From positions 145,995 to 209,994 of the forward strand of contig JPHH03000055.1 in the NCBI GenBank assembly GCA_000750105.3: a DNA stretch of 64,000 nucleotides. Direction: 5' to 3'. Origin of the DNA: Tolypocladium sp. Sup5 PDA-1. Lineage: Eukaryota > Ascomycota > Sordariomycetes > Hypocreales > Ophiocordycipitaceae. The notes beneath the pieces were generated by a model. It worked only from the letters and a program-made list of their open reading frames with translations. It was not told the DNA's origin and did not search any database. The stretch's first letter is position 1; the number at the start of each line of letters is the position of its first letter. The translations under genes were made by a program, and so were the position numbers. Positions 12,271 through 22,963 of the stretch are shown piece after piece.

Positions 12271-14063
12271 ACTGCGTGCAACGATTGGAGGATGCCTGCT
12301 GACTCTGACTCTCGCGATGCAGGTGCCTCCCCATCGCAACGGAAACGTCTACGACCAATGAAGCCATCCGAGGTTACCGGGCAGCCGCCCGCCCCTCCGG
12401 GCGCCCAGGCGTCTCAGCCGCCGCATACTCCCCAATCCCAGAACACGTCTCTGCCGAGCCAGACGACGCCCGCCTACCAGACCGCAGCGCCTCCCAAGAC
12501 GACGCCGACCAAGTCGACCCTCAAGGCCCTCCCGACCGTCCGAGACCACACGACCGACCAGCTCAACCAGAGCGGCGATGAGTACCTCCCGCGCGAGATC
12601 GACGAGTTTGGCGAGAAGAAGGTGATGCCCAACGGGCAGTTGCTTGGCAACCGCCAGTACCGCTGCCGGACTTTCTTGGTCCCGAATAGAGGTGACAAGC
12701 TCTTCATGCTTGCGACGGAATGCGCCAGGGTGCTGGGCTATCGAGACTCGTACCTGCTGTTCAACAAGAACAGGTCGCTGTACAAGATCATCGCCAGCCA
12801 GGCCGAGAAGGACGACCTGGTCCAGCAGGAAATCCTGCCCTTTTCATATCGCTCCAGGCAGATTGCCATCGTGACGGCGCGATCCATGTTCCGACAATTT
12901 GGCAGCCGCGTCATCGAGAACGGCCGCCGGGTCCGCGACGACTACTGGGAAACCAAGGCTCGCAAGCAGGGCTTCACCGAGGCCGACCCCGCAGGGGAAA
13001 AGAGACCGGGAGCGGCCAAGGCTCGCGAGGCCGCCGAGGCGCAGAACAACGTGCTCATGAGCGGCCCTCACACCGAGATTGTTTACAACAACAACCCTGG
13101 GCCCTACCCTGGTGCTCCGCAGCCTCACCTAGTTCAAGCAGGTATGATGGGGGCACCGCCTGGAAACGCAACAAGGATGCCTGGATTAACCGTCGGGGCA
13201 GAGTTCAGCGACACTCGCCCAAGGGACTTCAGCGGGATCATCAAAGGCGGCCCGCGCCAGGAGATCACCGGCCCCGCGTACCAGGACCAGACCAGACCGT
13301 CGCCCCTCGGGGAGTTGCATTCCCAGGCTCACCACGCCGCCGAGTTCAACAGGTCCGTTAACCAGCAGCGCGATATGCGAGGCGAGTACATGCAGGGGAT
13401 ATGGCGCCGACCCCACGAGCAGCCGGCCTCGTCCACGATTAGCCAGCCTGTGGGTTCCAATGACACCGCCGTCCCGACCACCCGCCCTTCGAGCTCGCCG
13501 CATGCGACTGCCACCGGCGTGGCGCAGCAACCTGTGGTGTCGTCGCAGAGCCCGCAGATGATGATGACCGCCGCACCGTACTCGCAGTCGATCCACGCGC
13601 AAAACACCCTTGGCCAGGCTCCAATGAGAAGTATGGCCCCCCAAGTCTGTTTCACACAAGCTCACCTCTAACGTTGTCCTTGCCAGGCTCGTCAGGTAGT
13701 ATAAGCCAGGGAACACCAGGCTACAACTATCAGTCCAACCAGGCCATGTGGTCGCAGAATCCGCAGCAGGCTCCCCATCACAACTATGGCAGCTACACCA
13801 CCCAGGCACAGCCGCCGCATCCGTCCCAGTCCCCCGCATCCCACCTCCGCCAGCCAAGCACAAGCCAGATCCAGCCCAACATGCCGTTCCCTGGCATGGG
13901 CGGCATGCAGTACGGCGGCAGCCAGGGCATGTATTCGGCGGACCAGACACCGCGGCAGTACATGGCCCAGAGCACGCCAGGGGGGCCGGCGGTATCACAG
14001 CCCTGGTCGGGGCAGCACTCGCCACCTCCACAGTGGTGGGCGCCTCCGCAGCAGCCGCAATAG
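11544..14063 (+). CDS. RSC7/SWP82-family subunit of a chromatin-remodelling complex
   Basis: This is probably the Rsc7 (Npl6)/Swp82-type subunit of the RSC or SWI/SNF nucleosome remodeller, acting in the nucleus. Exons 11544-11610, 11972-12052, 12323-13630 and 13687-14063 give 610 residues. The central block, from about residue 160 to 310, starts at YRCRTFLVPNRGDKLFMLA and continues through the Leu-Gly-Tyr, Phe-Asn-Lys-Asn and VTARS motifs that I recognise from the fungal CRC_subunit (Rsc7/Swp82) family. The N-terminus is short and basic (RGHKRSRS, SQRKRLRP); the C-terminal 290 residues are Gln/Pro/Ser-rich and low complexity. All exon junctions keep frame, and the final exon ends in Gln-Pro-Gln before TAG. 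Introns 1 and 2 are long for a fungus (361 and 270 nt) and carry repeats. The ATG at 11544 is chosen because MYSAQPNRADSATINPAALN joins cleanly to exon 2. RSC versus SWI/SNF membership cannot be decided here. Confidence 0.88.
11740..11775. repeat. CATCG/CACCG pentamer repeats inside RSC7 intron 1
   Basis: Consecutive CATCG, CACCG and related pentamers fill part of the first intron. They help explain its length of 361 nt, well above the 50-60 nt of most introns here. Confidence 0.6.
12244..12270. repeat. (GA)n microsatellite in RSC7 intron 2
   Basis: About 13 uninterrupted AG units occupy the second intron, some 50 nt upstream of its 3' splice site. The ORF running through it is not coding, because the intron has good GTATGT and GCAG ends and joins in frame without it. 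Confidence 0.85.
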
Positions 14064-15517
14064 TTGCCAAACAAGGCTTGTTGGACGTGACGAGATGAAG
14101 GGCGGACTCTCATACTTTTCTTTGGACGAACTCCCACAGAATTCCTGGATACCCGAGCATGCAGACTGGTTGGGGTGGCTATGTGCTTTTGGGTCAACGG
14201 CCGGTTGAAATTGTGTATAGCATTTGGCCGGGACGGGATAGAGGAGTCGGGGGTTGGAACACGTCTCCTTATTCGCTTCTTTTTATCCTTCTTTTCCATC
14301 TTCTTCCTCGACTGTTTGATCACGCAAGCTTGTCGTTTCAGGGACATATTTTGCTCGACCACTTTCACTACCGGGATCTGATTTATACCGGTCTGGGGAC
14401 CAAGCTGCTGGACGCCGGACCTGCTCAGGGTCGTGACGAGCACCGGACCCGACTTGTTTTTTGCATTCAATTTCTGGCTGCCGGGATAGGGATTGGGAAG
14501 TTTCACGGAACTCGATATCACTCTTCTGTTTCACGTTTGGGACTGGCCCGGGGTTTCTCGAGAAACGAATATCGCATATGCAACTGTTTTAAGTCTTCCT
14601 TCTCGCAACGGTACCTCGTTCGTCAATCCGACTCCGCTTCACCGCGTCGTCGCCTCTCGAGCATCCAAAGACATGTGTGCAATGATGGAGAAGGCCTAGG
14701 CCAGGACGACGGGTGGATGAATTGACGAGTCTGGCGGCGTTGGGATGCATCATTTCCTTGCTCGCGAATTCTACGTGCTTTCTTGTCGATGCAGTTGTTA
14801 CGCTGGTTGACGTGTTTGATGTGTAATACCTAAGGATGACGACTTGGGCTATTTTTGTTTGGCTTTTGATGGATGCCTTTTCTTCGACTCGGGGTACTCT
14901 CTTTTTTTGTTCTTGTGCTAGGATACATGTCTGTGAGGATATCCTTCGTCTTGTTGGTACTATCAGTGCATCAGATGGAGCGTAGGAGCCTGGCTGGGCG
15001 CTCTTTCAGCTGCAAATGGATTTTTTATTTTTAGTTTTGACTTGAACTTGCTTGCCGTGGAGGCATATCTTGACAATTGCCTGATCCTGAGCTCGTTTTA
15101 CATGATACATGAAGAAGAGTTATTACACGGTGGTTCCACGTCTGTCGGTCAATGGCGGGCCTCTTGGCTGGCCGTTGCTCGGTGAAGTGCATGCGGCGAA
15201 TTAGAGGTGATGGCATGGGGTGGCTGTTGGGTGTTGCTCTTCATTGAACGCACGCATGCAGTGGAACACGAATTAGCGTAACGCGAGTCTAATGTGACGA
15301 GTATTGCACATTTGGCTATTATTAGCCCGTGTCTTCGTACATACGTACATGTTACATACATACACGTCTAGACGACCGTTGGGTTTCGATTGTGTGGCAC
15401 GTCCAACCCAACGCGAAGCAATCCCGATCAGCAGACGAACACCCACATGCAACATACACGCACCGCACCGCGAGCAAGGGATGCCGCGTTCGAACCCGAG
15501 GATCCACGGACGCATGC
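14064..15517. other. Convergent intergenic region (RSC7 and C2H2 3' ends)
   Basis: About 1.45 kb between two converging genes. It is T-rich near 14270-14330 and 14880-14910, as expected of 3' untranslated and termination sequence. A GTAC/TACAT-rich patch lies near 15330-15365. I see no gene in it. Confidence 0.6.
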
Positions 15518-16439
15518 TCACAAACTGATGAGACGATTGCCGCTGACAAAGTCACCAATCTTCCTCTGGACCTGCTCGAACCTGGTGCATCCGCAAGCCT
15601 CGCTTTCCAGGTGGTTGATGATGCTAGCGAGGCTCTTGAATTCCATGCGACAGTGGGGACAATGGTACAAGGCCTGCTGGTCTGTTCGACAGTGTCAGCA
15701 CCAGCTCTGCGTGAGGGATGGCTAAGGAGTGCTTTGAGCTTACGCGTTGGCGACGACAGATGCTGGTTGAGACCAGACAGCTGCTGAAACGTGCGATGGC
15801 AAAGATAGCATTCGTACGCATAGCCGTTCCACGTTCTGTAGTCTGCCTCGTATTCATAGGAACCAGTCCAGCCTATGAGATTCTTGGAGACCAACCCGTC
15901 TGGGTCCTTGGACCGAACGAATCTGTAGATCTCGTCCCGGCTGAGGCTTGGGGCCTCCGAGCAGGACCCCGTCTCCAGATGGTGAATTAGCCCAGTAGCA
16001 GTGGCGTAGGGTCTCCGACAGAATGGGCATTTGACCTGGTGGCCTCTGTGTACGCGTGAATTAAGATGCTAATTTCCGTCATTAGTTCCTTGCTCGCAAA
16101 GGATGAGGACTGATGGACCTTTACCATCTTGAGGTCGTTGAATCTCTGGAACATGCGCTGGCATTCGGCACAGAAAAAATGGCAGTCATGCTCGTGCTCA
16201 ATGCACTGCTGCTGTGTTGGACAAGACCGCGGGCACAAAGAACAGCGGAAGGGCCAGTGCTCGGTATCATCCATGTGCTGATTGCATGCTGTTTGGCTGT
16301 TGAACCACCTAGAGCAGGTGTCGCATTCGAAGTGAGGTGCCGAATGTCCGGTTGACCGACAATGATTTTCTCTAGCTTGCCAACCGGCTGGGAAGGTCTT
16401 GCGGCAAGTGCCGCATTCGAAGTCGGGGGTCCACGGCAT
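15518..16439 (-). CDS. Multi-C2H2 zinc-finger protein
   Basis: Exons 16439-16125, 16068-15744 and 15681-15518 give 267 residues, of which most belong to zinc fingers. Visible metal-ligand pairs include FECGTC (Cys9 and Cys12), FECDTC, FRCSLC, FFCAEC, VKCPFC, YECYLC and YHCPHC, each followed at the expected spacing by His or Cys partners. Some fingers end in HX4-5C or HX4-6H rather than the strict C2H2 form. The splice sites are supported because intron removal restores finger motifs: FNDLKM joins HLNSRVHRG, and the second intron joins SPT to HQQALYHC. There is no other domain, so the protein is probably a nuclear nucleic-acid-binding factor. Similar small multi-finger proteins are common and mostly uncharacterised in filamentous ascomycetes. 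Its target and function cannot be inferred. The start at 16439 begins two residues before the first finger block. Confidence 0.85.
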
Positions 16440-17774
16440 GATGTAGAGGGAGAGAATGGCTCAATTGATGTTGATTGCGTTGTGATGAAAAAGGAGGCGA
16501 GTACTTTGTGTGTTGTGATGGAATCAAGCGTGTAAGGTGAGGTACAGGCAAAGGTGGGGGGGGGGGGCCGAGGTTGGAGGCTGGCCTGCGGTGGTGGCGC
16601 TCTCTCGTTCCGTGTCTTGCTACTTCCGTGGTCCGTGAAACCTTGGTGAGGCGAGTGGTAGGCTCGACGCCTGAGAAAGCGGTCTGGGCCACTGACGAAG
16701 CTGATGATGAAGGAGGGAAAGGGCGAAGCAGAGGACTGCAGCAGCAGCTCGAGCTCAGATACGTACCCGAGACGGTGCGGTGAATCGCTCCGCGAGATTG
16801 CACCTGCCGCAACCCTCAGGTGACCAGGTCCAAAATGCGGTCAGGCACCTTATTTATGAATACACGGAGCAGGAACGGGTAGGGACATCGTCGGCAGGCC
16901 CAATGGACTTGACACAATCATCGCATTTGCGATGCGTTGCGCTCTGGCTTGCCAATGCTTCCTGTAAGTCGTTCGTTGGTGGTGAAGTGCCTTGAGTGCG
17001 TAGAGTTTCGCTATTGCCATGACGTGAGCCATACGTTACGTGGGACAGATGGGCAAGATTCAGAAATTATAAGAGAATAGGCACTGAGTACCACCGGTTA
17101 GGTATCAAAGATGAAGGAGTACAATAACTTGGCATTTCGCTCTGTCTATCCTCTTGTTAACATGGAGGGGATTGCGTAGGGTAAGTCAATTACGGCTACT
17201 AAGTGTTTTCGCCGGATCCGGCGGTGACACCCAAGCGATCCGGAACCGACTCCCAAGCGATCCGTAAGCGACTCCCAAGTGATCCGCAAGCGGCTTCTGG
17301 TTAATCTAGCAATGGGACCTAGCTAACTAACTAGTACTTGGTACTCGTGTTCCCTCGCTAGTCTGTACTGCTTCTGCCACGCTCCTTACAATTATCCCCC
17401 TCTCTGTGTGGACGTCTTGGCCACATCAGGGAATAGTGCAATGTCTTCAGTTCCTCCTAGAATCTGTTGGTAAAAGACATGGTTTCGGTAATTAGTCGAT
17501 AGCATATGTTGGTATGTTTGTTTTTGTTTGTAATGTGCGTTGCTATATCGTTGTTATAGCGGATTGGTTATCGCCTGGCAACCGGTAGTTATTTAACCGT
17601 GTGTTAGCAGTTGCGCAATGACTATAAGAGTGCCCTCTCCTTAGGTGCGTACTTGTTCTTCTTTTCTTCTTTCTTAACTCTTCCGCAAATTCTTTATTTG
17701 CCGTTGAGTTATCGTGTATTCTTGTGCCCATCCATCGACAACCTCCTCCCTCTCGCCCCCCTGTCATCGTTAAG
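16440..17774. other. Intergenic, AT-richer segment with tandem repeats
   Basis: The first few hundred bases upstream of the C2H2 gene include a run of 12 G (16556-16567). From about 17000 the DNA becomes richer in A+T than its surroundings and holds a 22-bp tandem triplication at 17230-17295. I see no gene. It may be promoter sequence for the small ORF that follows, or part of a decayed mobile element. Confidence 0.5.
17230..17295. repeat. Three tandem 22-bp units
   Basis: Units at 17230-17251, 17252-17273 and 17274-17295 share the frame CCCAAGYGATCCG followed by a variable stretch ending in CT. Units 1 and 2 differ at only a few positions, and unit 3 has a few more changes. Such short internal repeats occur in promoters and in terminal regions of retroelements; the sequence does not decide which. 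Confidence 0.85.
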
Positions 17775-18065
17775 ATGACTTCGACCCCCAAGCGGTCGAA
17801 TACGAAGCGCAGCGCGGTCAGCCGCAGGTTGGCCGCGCAGCTCGTCAGCGGCTCCCCGGTGAAGCGTCGTCGTCTCCCCAGTGAGACTCGCGGTGCCTCT
17901 GGCTCCCCCTTGGCCAAGAAGGCCAAGACTGATGCAGGGTTGGTCGAGACCCCGAGTCTCCCTGGTGAGATGGTGGCGACTAACCAGGAGTTGCCTGTCG
18001 AAGAGCCGGCGCCTGTTGGTGCTGTTTCTGGTGAGTCTCCCTGTCCGTCCCCCCTGGAGAGGTAG
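17775..18065 (+). CDS. Orphan small basic ORF, 96 residues (doubtful)
   Basis: The ORF begins at an ATG with a favourable purine at -3 (TTAAGATGA) and encodes a protein rich in Lys, Arg, Ser and Pro, with two basic clusters (KRSNTKRS, VKRRRLP and KKAKT) that could act as nuclear localisation signals, then an acidic, Pro-rich tail. I do not recognise a domain. The codon after the last residue is TAG, within GAGAGGTAGGTAACG, so an alternative reading uses a GTAGGT splice donor there and makes this a first exon of something longer; I found no matching downstream exon. It lies in the AT-richer segment beside the 22-bp triplication, so it could be the 5' end of a degraded retroelement ORF, a lineage-specific gene or chance. 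Confidence 0.3.
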   Translation: MTSTPKRSNTKRSAVSRRLAAQLVSGSPVKRRRLPSETRGASGSPLAKKAKTDAGLVETPSLPGEMVATNQELPVEEPAPVGAVSGESPCPSPLER

Positions 18066-18707
18066 GTAACGTTGGGCGTTCTGCGCCTGAGTAGCCATAG
18101 GTAGGTGGCGACTCCCTCACGACTCCGGCAACGGCCGTTGTCTCCGCTACAACTTACAAGTGACGACAGAAACCAGCAACCTGGTGACTCTCTCCAACGC
18201 ATACGTAAACATTATGAGGAGTAAGTAGTAAGAATGTACTGGAACTATGAGACGTAGGTCGCCTTCTGGAGCCTTTTCGGGGATGTAATAACGGTCCCAG
18301 TTGCATGGCATCGCACCCGCACCGCCACACCTTGCCCTGTGGCCTGTACCATTACTTTTCCCACATCGGAGGATTGATGTGCATGCATACTCGCGCTGCA
18401 AGATGGTGTGGCTGCCCTACAGCGCTGTAGCACAACAGACGGCGTGCGCGTGTGTGGTGCTACATGTACACCTGCATCATGTATGCGGGACGCCGCTGTT
18501 GATGATGGGAGGGGGATATGAAGGAGGGGCGGAATGGTTTCGTGAAATGCCCGGTCTGGCGGGTGAGATGTACTCGTAGGTGGCTCGGTTGGTTGCCATG
18601 ATGTTCGTTGGGCGCAGGGGGGTGAACATATCTGATGCATTCTTTTTGGCTCATGGAAGTGGCATGTAGTCCGTACACAATATCTCCAACGTTGTTAGCC
18701 AATGACC
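18066..18707. other. Short intergenic stretch
   Basis: About 640 bp between the doubtful small ORF and the 3' end of DPB4. I see no open frame of note and no clear repeat; it should include the DPB4 3' untranslated region. Confidence 0.5.
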
Positions 18708-19906
18708 TTAATCACTCTCATCTCCATCCAGAGCCTCATCCTTCTCCTCCCGTCCCTCTCTGACCTCCAACGCATCTTGCGTCTCATCTCCACTTCCCTG
18801 CTCTTCCTCATCGTCATCCTCCTCCTCATCCACCTCGTCGTCCTCGTCCTCGTCCTCATCCACCTCCTGCTCCTCTGGCTCCTCGGCGTCCTCCTCCTCC
18901 GTCGTCTCAGCGTCGTCGTGGGGATCTACACGAGGCTTCTTGGCACGCGGGGGCTCGGCGGAGGAGGCGGTGGTGGTGTTAGCGATGGTGGTGTCGGCGA
19001 GGGTGGTGGACGTCTGATCGGCCATGTCGGTGTCAGTGCCCTTGGGGCGGTCTCCCTTGGGGGCGCGGGCCTTTGCCCTGTAGGAGGTGCGTTTCTCCGT
19101 CTGGATGGCGTTGAATTCTGGGGGTCGCAGCGTTAGTCTCCGCATATGGGGGAGAGGTGCGAGTGTGAAAAACTGGAGTGGTGAGGCTTCAGAGCGCAAC
19201 TCCAACAAGGCTCTCGCAATTCTCAAAGTGACAGATTGAAGTCAGATATAAGGAACGGTGCCATGCTATCACGTACTCGCAAACTCAGCCTCAAGGGGCT
19301 CGCGCAAAAAGGAAAACTCGGTGTCATCGAGGGCCCTGAAGACATCTGCCGGTGAGATGGTCTTCTTGCCAGCATTAGTGGTGTGTTCATTGGCGCTGTG
19401 AGGCGTCAGTTGGGTTGATCTTGAACCTGAGTCTGTCGATGCCATCTTGGCGGCACAGAAGAAAGGTCTCGTTTGGGGTAGTCATACTGCGACGCCAGGT
19501 AGTTGATGAAGACGGTTGCGCTCTTGCTCATGGCCAGAATGGCATTGGCCTGGATCTGAGTGTTTGGAGGCAAGACTCCCTTTGCCAGCCTCGTAATAAT
19601 CGACTTGGGTAGAGTTAGGTCCTGGTAGGGAGGCAACCACCGTCAGCCTTGTCCTCTCATGCTCAGTAAACGTCACGGCTCTCCTGACAGCAGCAGGAGA
19701 GCACGAGGAGAAACTCATACTTCAATCGTCACAGCATCCTTATCTTTATGATCCTTGTCCTTATCCTTGTCCTTCTTCTCCGATGAAGGTGCTGCTGGGT
19801 CCTGGGACTGGTCGTCTGCCGATGCGAAGGACACGGCGCTCTCGTCGTGTGTGGCCACGGTGACGGAGGCGTCGCTCTTGCGCTGGTCAGACTTGCGCGG
19901 CGGCAT
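18708..19906 (-). CDS. DPB4: DNA polymerase epsilon subunit D, histone-fold protein (Dpb4/POLE3)
   Basis: This histone-fold protein is the small subunit of replicative DNA polymerase epsilon and, in other species, also part of ISWI/CHRAC-type remodellers with a second histone-fold partner. Exons 19906-19721, 19621-19488, 19395-19277 and 19117-18708 give 282 residues. An N-terminal charged, Lys/Asp-rich leader (1-62) precedes the histone fold (about 63-147), which starts with DLTLPKSIITRLAKGVLP and continues through SKSATVFINYLASHANEH and KKTISPADVFRALDD, the pattern of POLE3/Dpb4. A long C-terminal tail follows with a proline/lysine patch and then an almost unbroken Asp/Glu run, as in animal POLE3 but longer. 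All three introns are short, and each junction falls inside conserved histone-fold sequence and restores it. Tail length is the main oddity. An alternative assignment to another CBF/NF-Y-like subunit is less likely, given the LPKSIITR and tail pattern. Confidence 0.93.
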
Positions 19907-22087
19907 GGCTATGTATGGTATGATGATGTTGATTATGATTATTGAAGCCCCCGGAGATGTTTGCGGATGAGGAGAAGTCCTTGGCGGCTCAGAGATGCCC
20001 AGGTGTCCGCATCAGATGAGACGCATCAAGAACAAAAAGGAGTCCCGCCGCGCTGTGCGTCGAGGGTGTCCAGGCGTCTCGTTCGGCGTCCTGGAGCCTT
20101 GGCCAGCGTGGAGATGGGCGTGGTGAGCCTGACACGGCAAGATTTGTCGACGTGGCGGCAGGAGACTGGCGCAAGCGGCGTATTGTGGTTTGAGAGCCGA
20201 GATTGAGTGAAGCTTTGTGGCAATTGTGGTTGCCGCACGCAAGCGCGTTCAGCGCCTTTTGACGCGCCCCGCCAAGGGCGAGCGCGTTAAGTGGTCACCT
20301 CCTTCCTGTCACCTGTGGACGGGCTCCGACTCCCTCAACCCTTCCATCGCCAACGCCATCGCCATCGCCATCACCATCACCATCACCATCACTGCCGCTG
20401 CGCACTGCACTGGGCCAGACTCCTCTTCCCGGCAATTGCGTGGCCTGTCGCTCTCCGATTGCTTGAGTATTTCTACCAGTTGAGCTTGTGGCCATGCACG
20501 CTACGCCCTTTGGAATCGCCAGCTCGAGAAGGTTCGGGGCAAGCCGAGAAGGACCCGGCCTGTCGAGTCTCGCAAGTGCGCGCCTCGTCACCAAGAGTCG
20601 GAATCGACTCACTGCTCGAGGATTGAACGAATCACGCGCACAGTGCCGGCTGCTGGACTCCTCGACATGAGGGTCGGGTCTCGAGCATGCCAGCCCTAAA
20701 ACCCGTGTGTTACGTTCGGCAGCCTCATCTACCGTGTCCGATCAAGTGACCGAATTGTACGGACTAGCCGTGGCGGACATATCCATGGACTTGGGTCTTC
20801 TCTACCTTCTACGGATGCTACGGCTTCTGCCCATTGAGGTGCGCTTCGTCCCGATAGAGCACCAACCATGCCATTAGACCGAGCAAGGGCCTCGGGGATA
20901 TCTGCATTGGCCAGGAACGTATTGAACTGCAGCATTCGGCGTTGAACGTCGGGAGATATATGGTGTGCCGAGACTGGTCCAGCACTCCTCGACGCTCGAC
21001 TTGATACAAATTGGTGTCCGGGGCAGAGCAAACCCTGGGGGACACGAGGACGTGGTCCAAGTCTCCGTGAACGCTCGCAATTCAACAAGGTATTGCCCAC
21101 TCTGCACGGTGCAAGACGCAAATCTTGGCTGCACTTCACGCCGATACCAGATTGCAGGGAGGGAAACCACGGGCCATGGGAGCAAGGACCCCTACGTCCT
21201 TCATCTCCAATCCTCGTCGACGGCATTTACCAGATGGCGCACAGGCTGGTCCTCGCACAAACCTTCCATGCTTGGTTGATTCATTCATCGGCCCGCAGTT
21301 AGGCGCGCAAACTACGGAATGTAGTTTCAATCGTTTTCCTCCTAGTATTCCTTCTCCACAGGTAGGCCGAACTCCTCACAGCCTCCACACACAGACATTC
21401 GGGGTTACGAATACAGTGGTGCATCACTCTGGCCAGATTGGTCCTTAATTGAAGGTCAAGTTTCTCATTTTGTTTGTTCGATGCTAAAGAGGGCCTCCTT
21501 GGGTCCTGTCTGTCTGTGGGCGCACATGCCGTCCAGGGCTGGTCTATGCCCGTCCCTATGTGCTTTGTAGCCTATGTTTCAATGGCCACATTCGTTACTG
21601 TCATGCTCGAATTCCATCTCTTGGGTATATCCATCCTGAACCATAACTGAAACTATTCGCAGGTCCTGCCGCGTCTCTCTCCGAGAGTCGGTTGCGGGAC
21701 TTGGTGGTCCCAGGCGGTCTCGTTTCGTTTCGACAACAGTTGTTCGCCTCACCGCGTATGTATATTCACAATCTGCTTGCGTGGCGTTCGAGGCCCCGTC
21801 AATACCGGCAGCGATGATCTCTTGCTGACTGATGTGCATGACATGAACCATCGTCGATGCGTCGTGAGCCCCCCTGTCAGTTGTGAAACGTGGTTGGTCC
21901 CCATAATTCACAGCGAGTCCACAAGTCCGCGGGATGATTGGAAACGCCGTGCAGGGATTATGATTGAACCCACCAGCTGTCTCTCGTCCCTGGTTCCCTG
22001 TTTTTGGCTTCCATGAATTTGGAAACAAAGAAGAAGGAAAGAAAAATGTGGGCGGTTGCGGATTACCTCATTCGGGGAGTGAACGGT
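19907..22087. other. Intergenic, no gene seen
   Basis: About 2.2 kb holding the DPB4 promoter at the left and the 3' region of the membrane-protein gene at the right. A hexamer repeat lies at 20344-20392. The open frames (for example minus-strand 20729-21226) lack any recognisable motif. Confidence 0.55.
20344..20392. repeat. CCATCR hexamer repeat
   Basis: Successive CCATCG/CCATCA units, with one CCAACG variant, form a short microsatellite about 440 bp upstream of the DPB4 start codon. Confidence 0.8.
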
Positions 22088-22963
22088 TCATCCTATGGCC
22101 CGCCCAATCTCGGACTGATGTAGCACTGGCCGCGGCGAGAGGCCGCCGAGGAGCACGTCCTCCTCAAACGACGTCCGGGGCGGCGTGGACCGTGACGAGT
22201 AGACGCCGTTGGATCCTGAGCGGTGCGTTGGCGACGTTGGCAGGAAAGTGTCGGCCGAGCGACGCGGAGGCGTTTGGTATTCCGAATGCTGGCCGTACCA
22301 CAGGTCACGGCCGCCGGTGGTCCCGGCCATGGTGGCTCGCGTGCTCTTGCTGCGGTTGTGCCGCGGACACGACGGGTTGTGTTTTGCGAGGCGCGACGGA
22401 TATCGCTTGACCTGCGAGATGAAGGCGTCTTCTCCCTGGACGGCCTCGTCCGTCAGCCCGGGCCGCGCGTTGGGTGCTCGCGCGAGGACCGGCGTCTGCG
22501 GGATGTCGACACTTTGCTTGCCGTGGGGTGGCGACGCAGGGACGTCCTCGGACATGCGGGAGTTGTTGTACTGGGACGGGCTCTGGTAGACGATGACGCT
22601 CGGCGGCTTCTGGATGGACGTGACTGAGTTCCCAGGGCGGTGGATTGCATGGCTATTGCGGTGGCTGTTGCGTTGCTTTGCCCGCGAGTGCGGCTCGGGA
22701 ATGGGAGACTTCTCGTCGGCCCTGCCAAACTTCCACGACTCAATCTCCTCGTCGCCGATGGGTGTGATACCCCGGTTGAATAGCCGAGACTTCCGCCTAC
22801 GGACGCGGTAGTACAGCACGGAGGCGAGGATGATGAGGACGATGGATGGGATGGTCGTCGCCAAGATGATGGTGGCGGTGCGGTTCGAGACTTTTTGGTC
22901 CGTCATGTTGCCGCTCCTCCGGTCGCCCGCGGTGCTTTTATGATCCTGTGAGACGTCGGGCAT
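22088..22963 (-). CDS. Single-pass membrane protein of unknown function
   Basis: The ORF encodes 291 residues without introns. A hydrophilic N-terminus of about 29 residues is followed by one membrane segment (about 30-52, TIILATTIPSIVLIILASVL) and then at once by RVRRRKSR. By the positive-inside rule this puts the long C-terminal tail in the cytosol. There is no cleavable signal peptide. The block after the membrane segment (SRLFNRGITPIGDEEIESWK) has the look of a conserved motif; the rest of the tail is Ser/Pro/Arg-rich and probably disordered, with potential phosphorylation sites. The frame stays open upstream to a TTG at 23011, but the first ATG is at 22963 and is used here; a later ATG (residue 20) would still keep the membrane segment. 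I recognise it only as a conserved-type fungal hypothetical protein and assign no function. Confidence 0.75.
   Translation of the reverse strand: MPDVSQDHKSTAGDRRSGNMTDQKVSNRTATIILATTIPSIVLIILASVLYYRVRRRKSRLFNRGITPIGDEEIESWKFGRADEKSPIPEPHSRAKQRNSHRNSHAIHRPGNSVTSIQKPPSVIVYQSPSQYNNSRMSEDVPASPPHGKQSVDIPQTPVLARAPNARPGLTDEAVQGEDAFISQVKRYPSRLAKHNPSCPRHNRSKSTRATMAGTTGGRDLWYGQHSEYQTPPRRSADTFLPTSPTHRSGSNGVYSSRSTPPRTSFEEDVLLGGLSPRPVLHQSEIGRAIG

Noticed and set aside
12163..12322. Upstream in-frame extension of RSC7 exon 3
   Set aside because: It would translate the GA microsatellite as an Arg/Glu repeat; canonical splice signals and frame-matching exons 1 and 2 give a better N-terminus.
12658..13100. 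APSES/KilA-N DNA-binding domain in the RSC7 gene
   Set aside because: First impression only. The PNRGDKLFMLA and VTARS motifs fit the Rsc7/Swp82 family and not APSES.
13186..14070. 294-residue minus-strand open frame
   Set aside because: Antisense shadow of the RSC7 C-terminal exons.
15489..15500. GTTCGAACC, a B-box-like string
   Set aside because: The flanking bases do not form a T-arm stem and no cloverleaf can be drawn; it lies next to the C2H2 stop codon.
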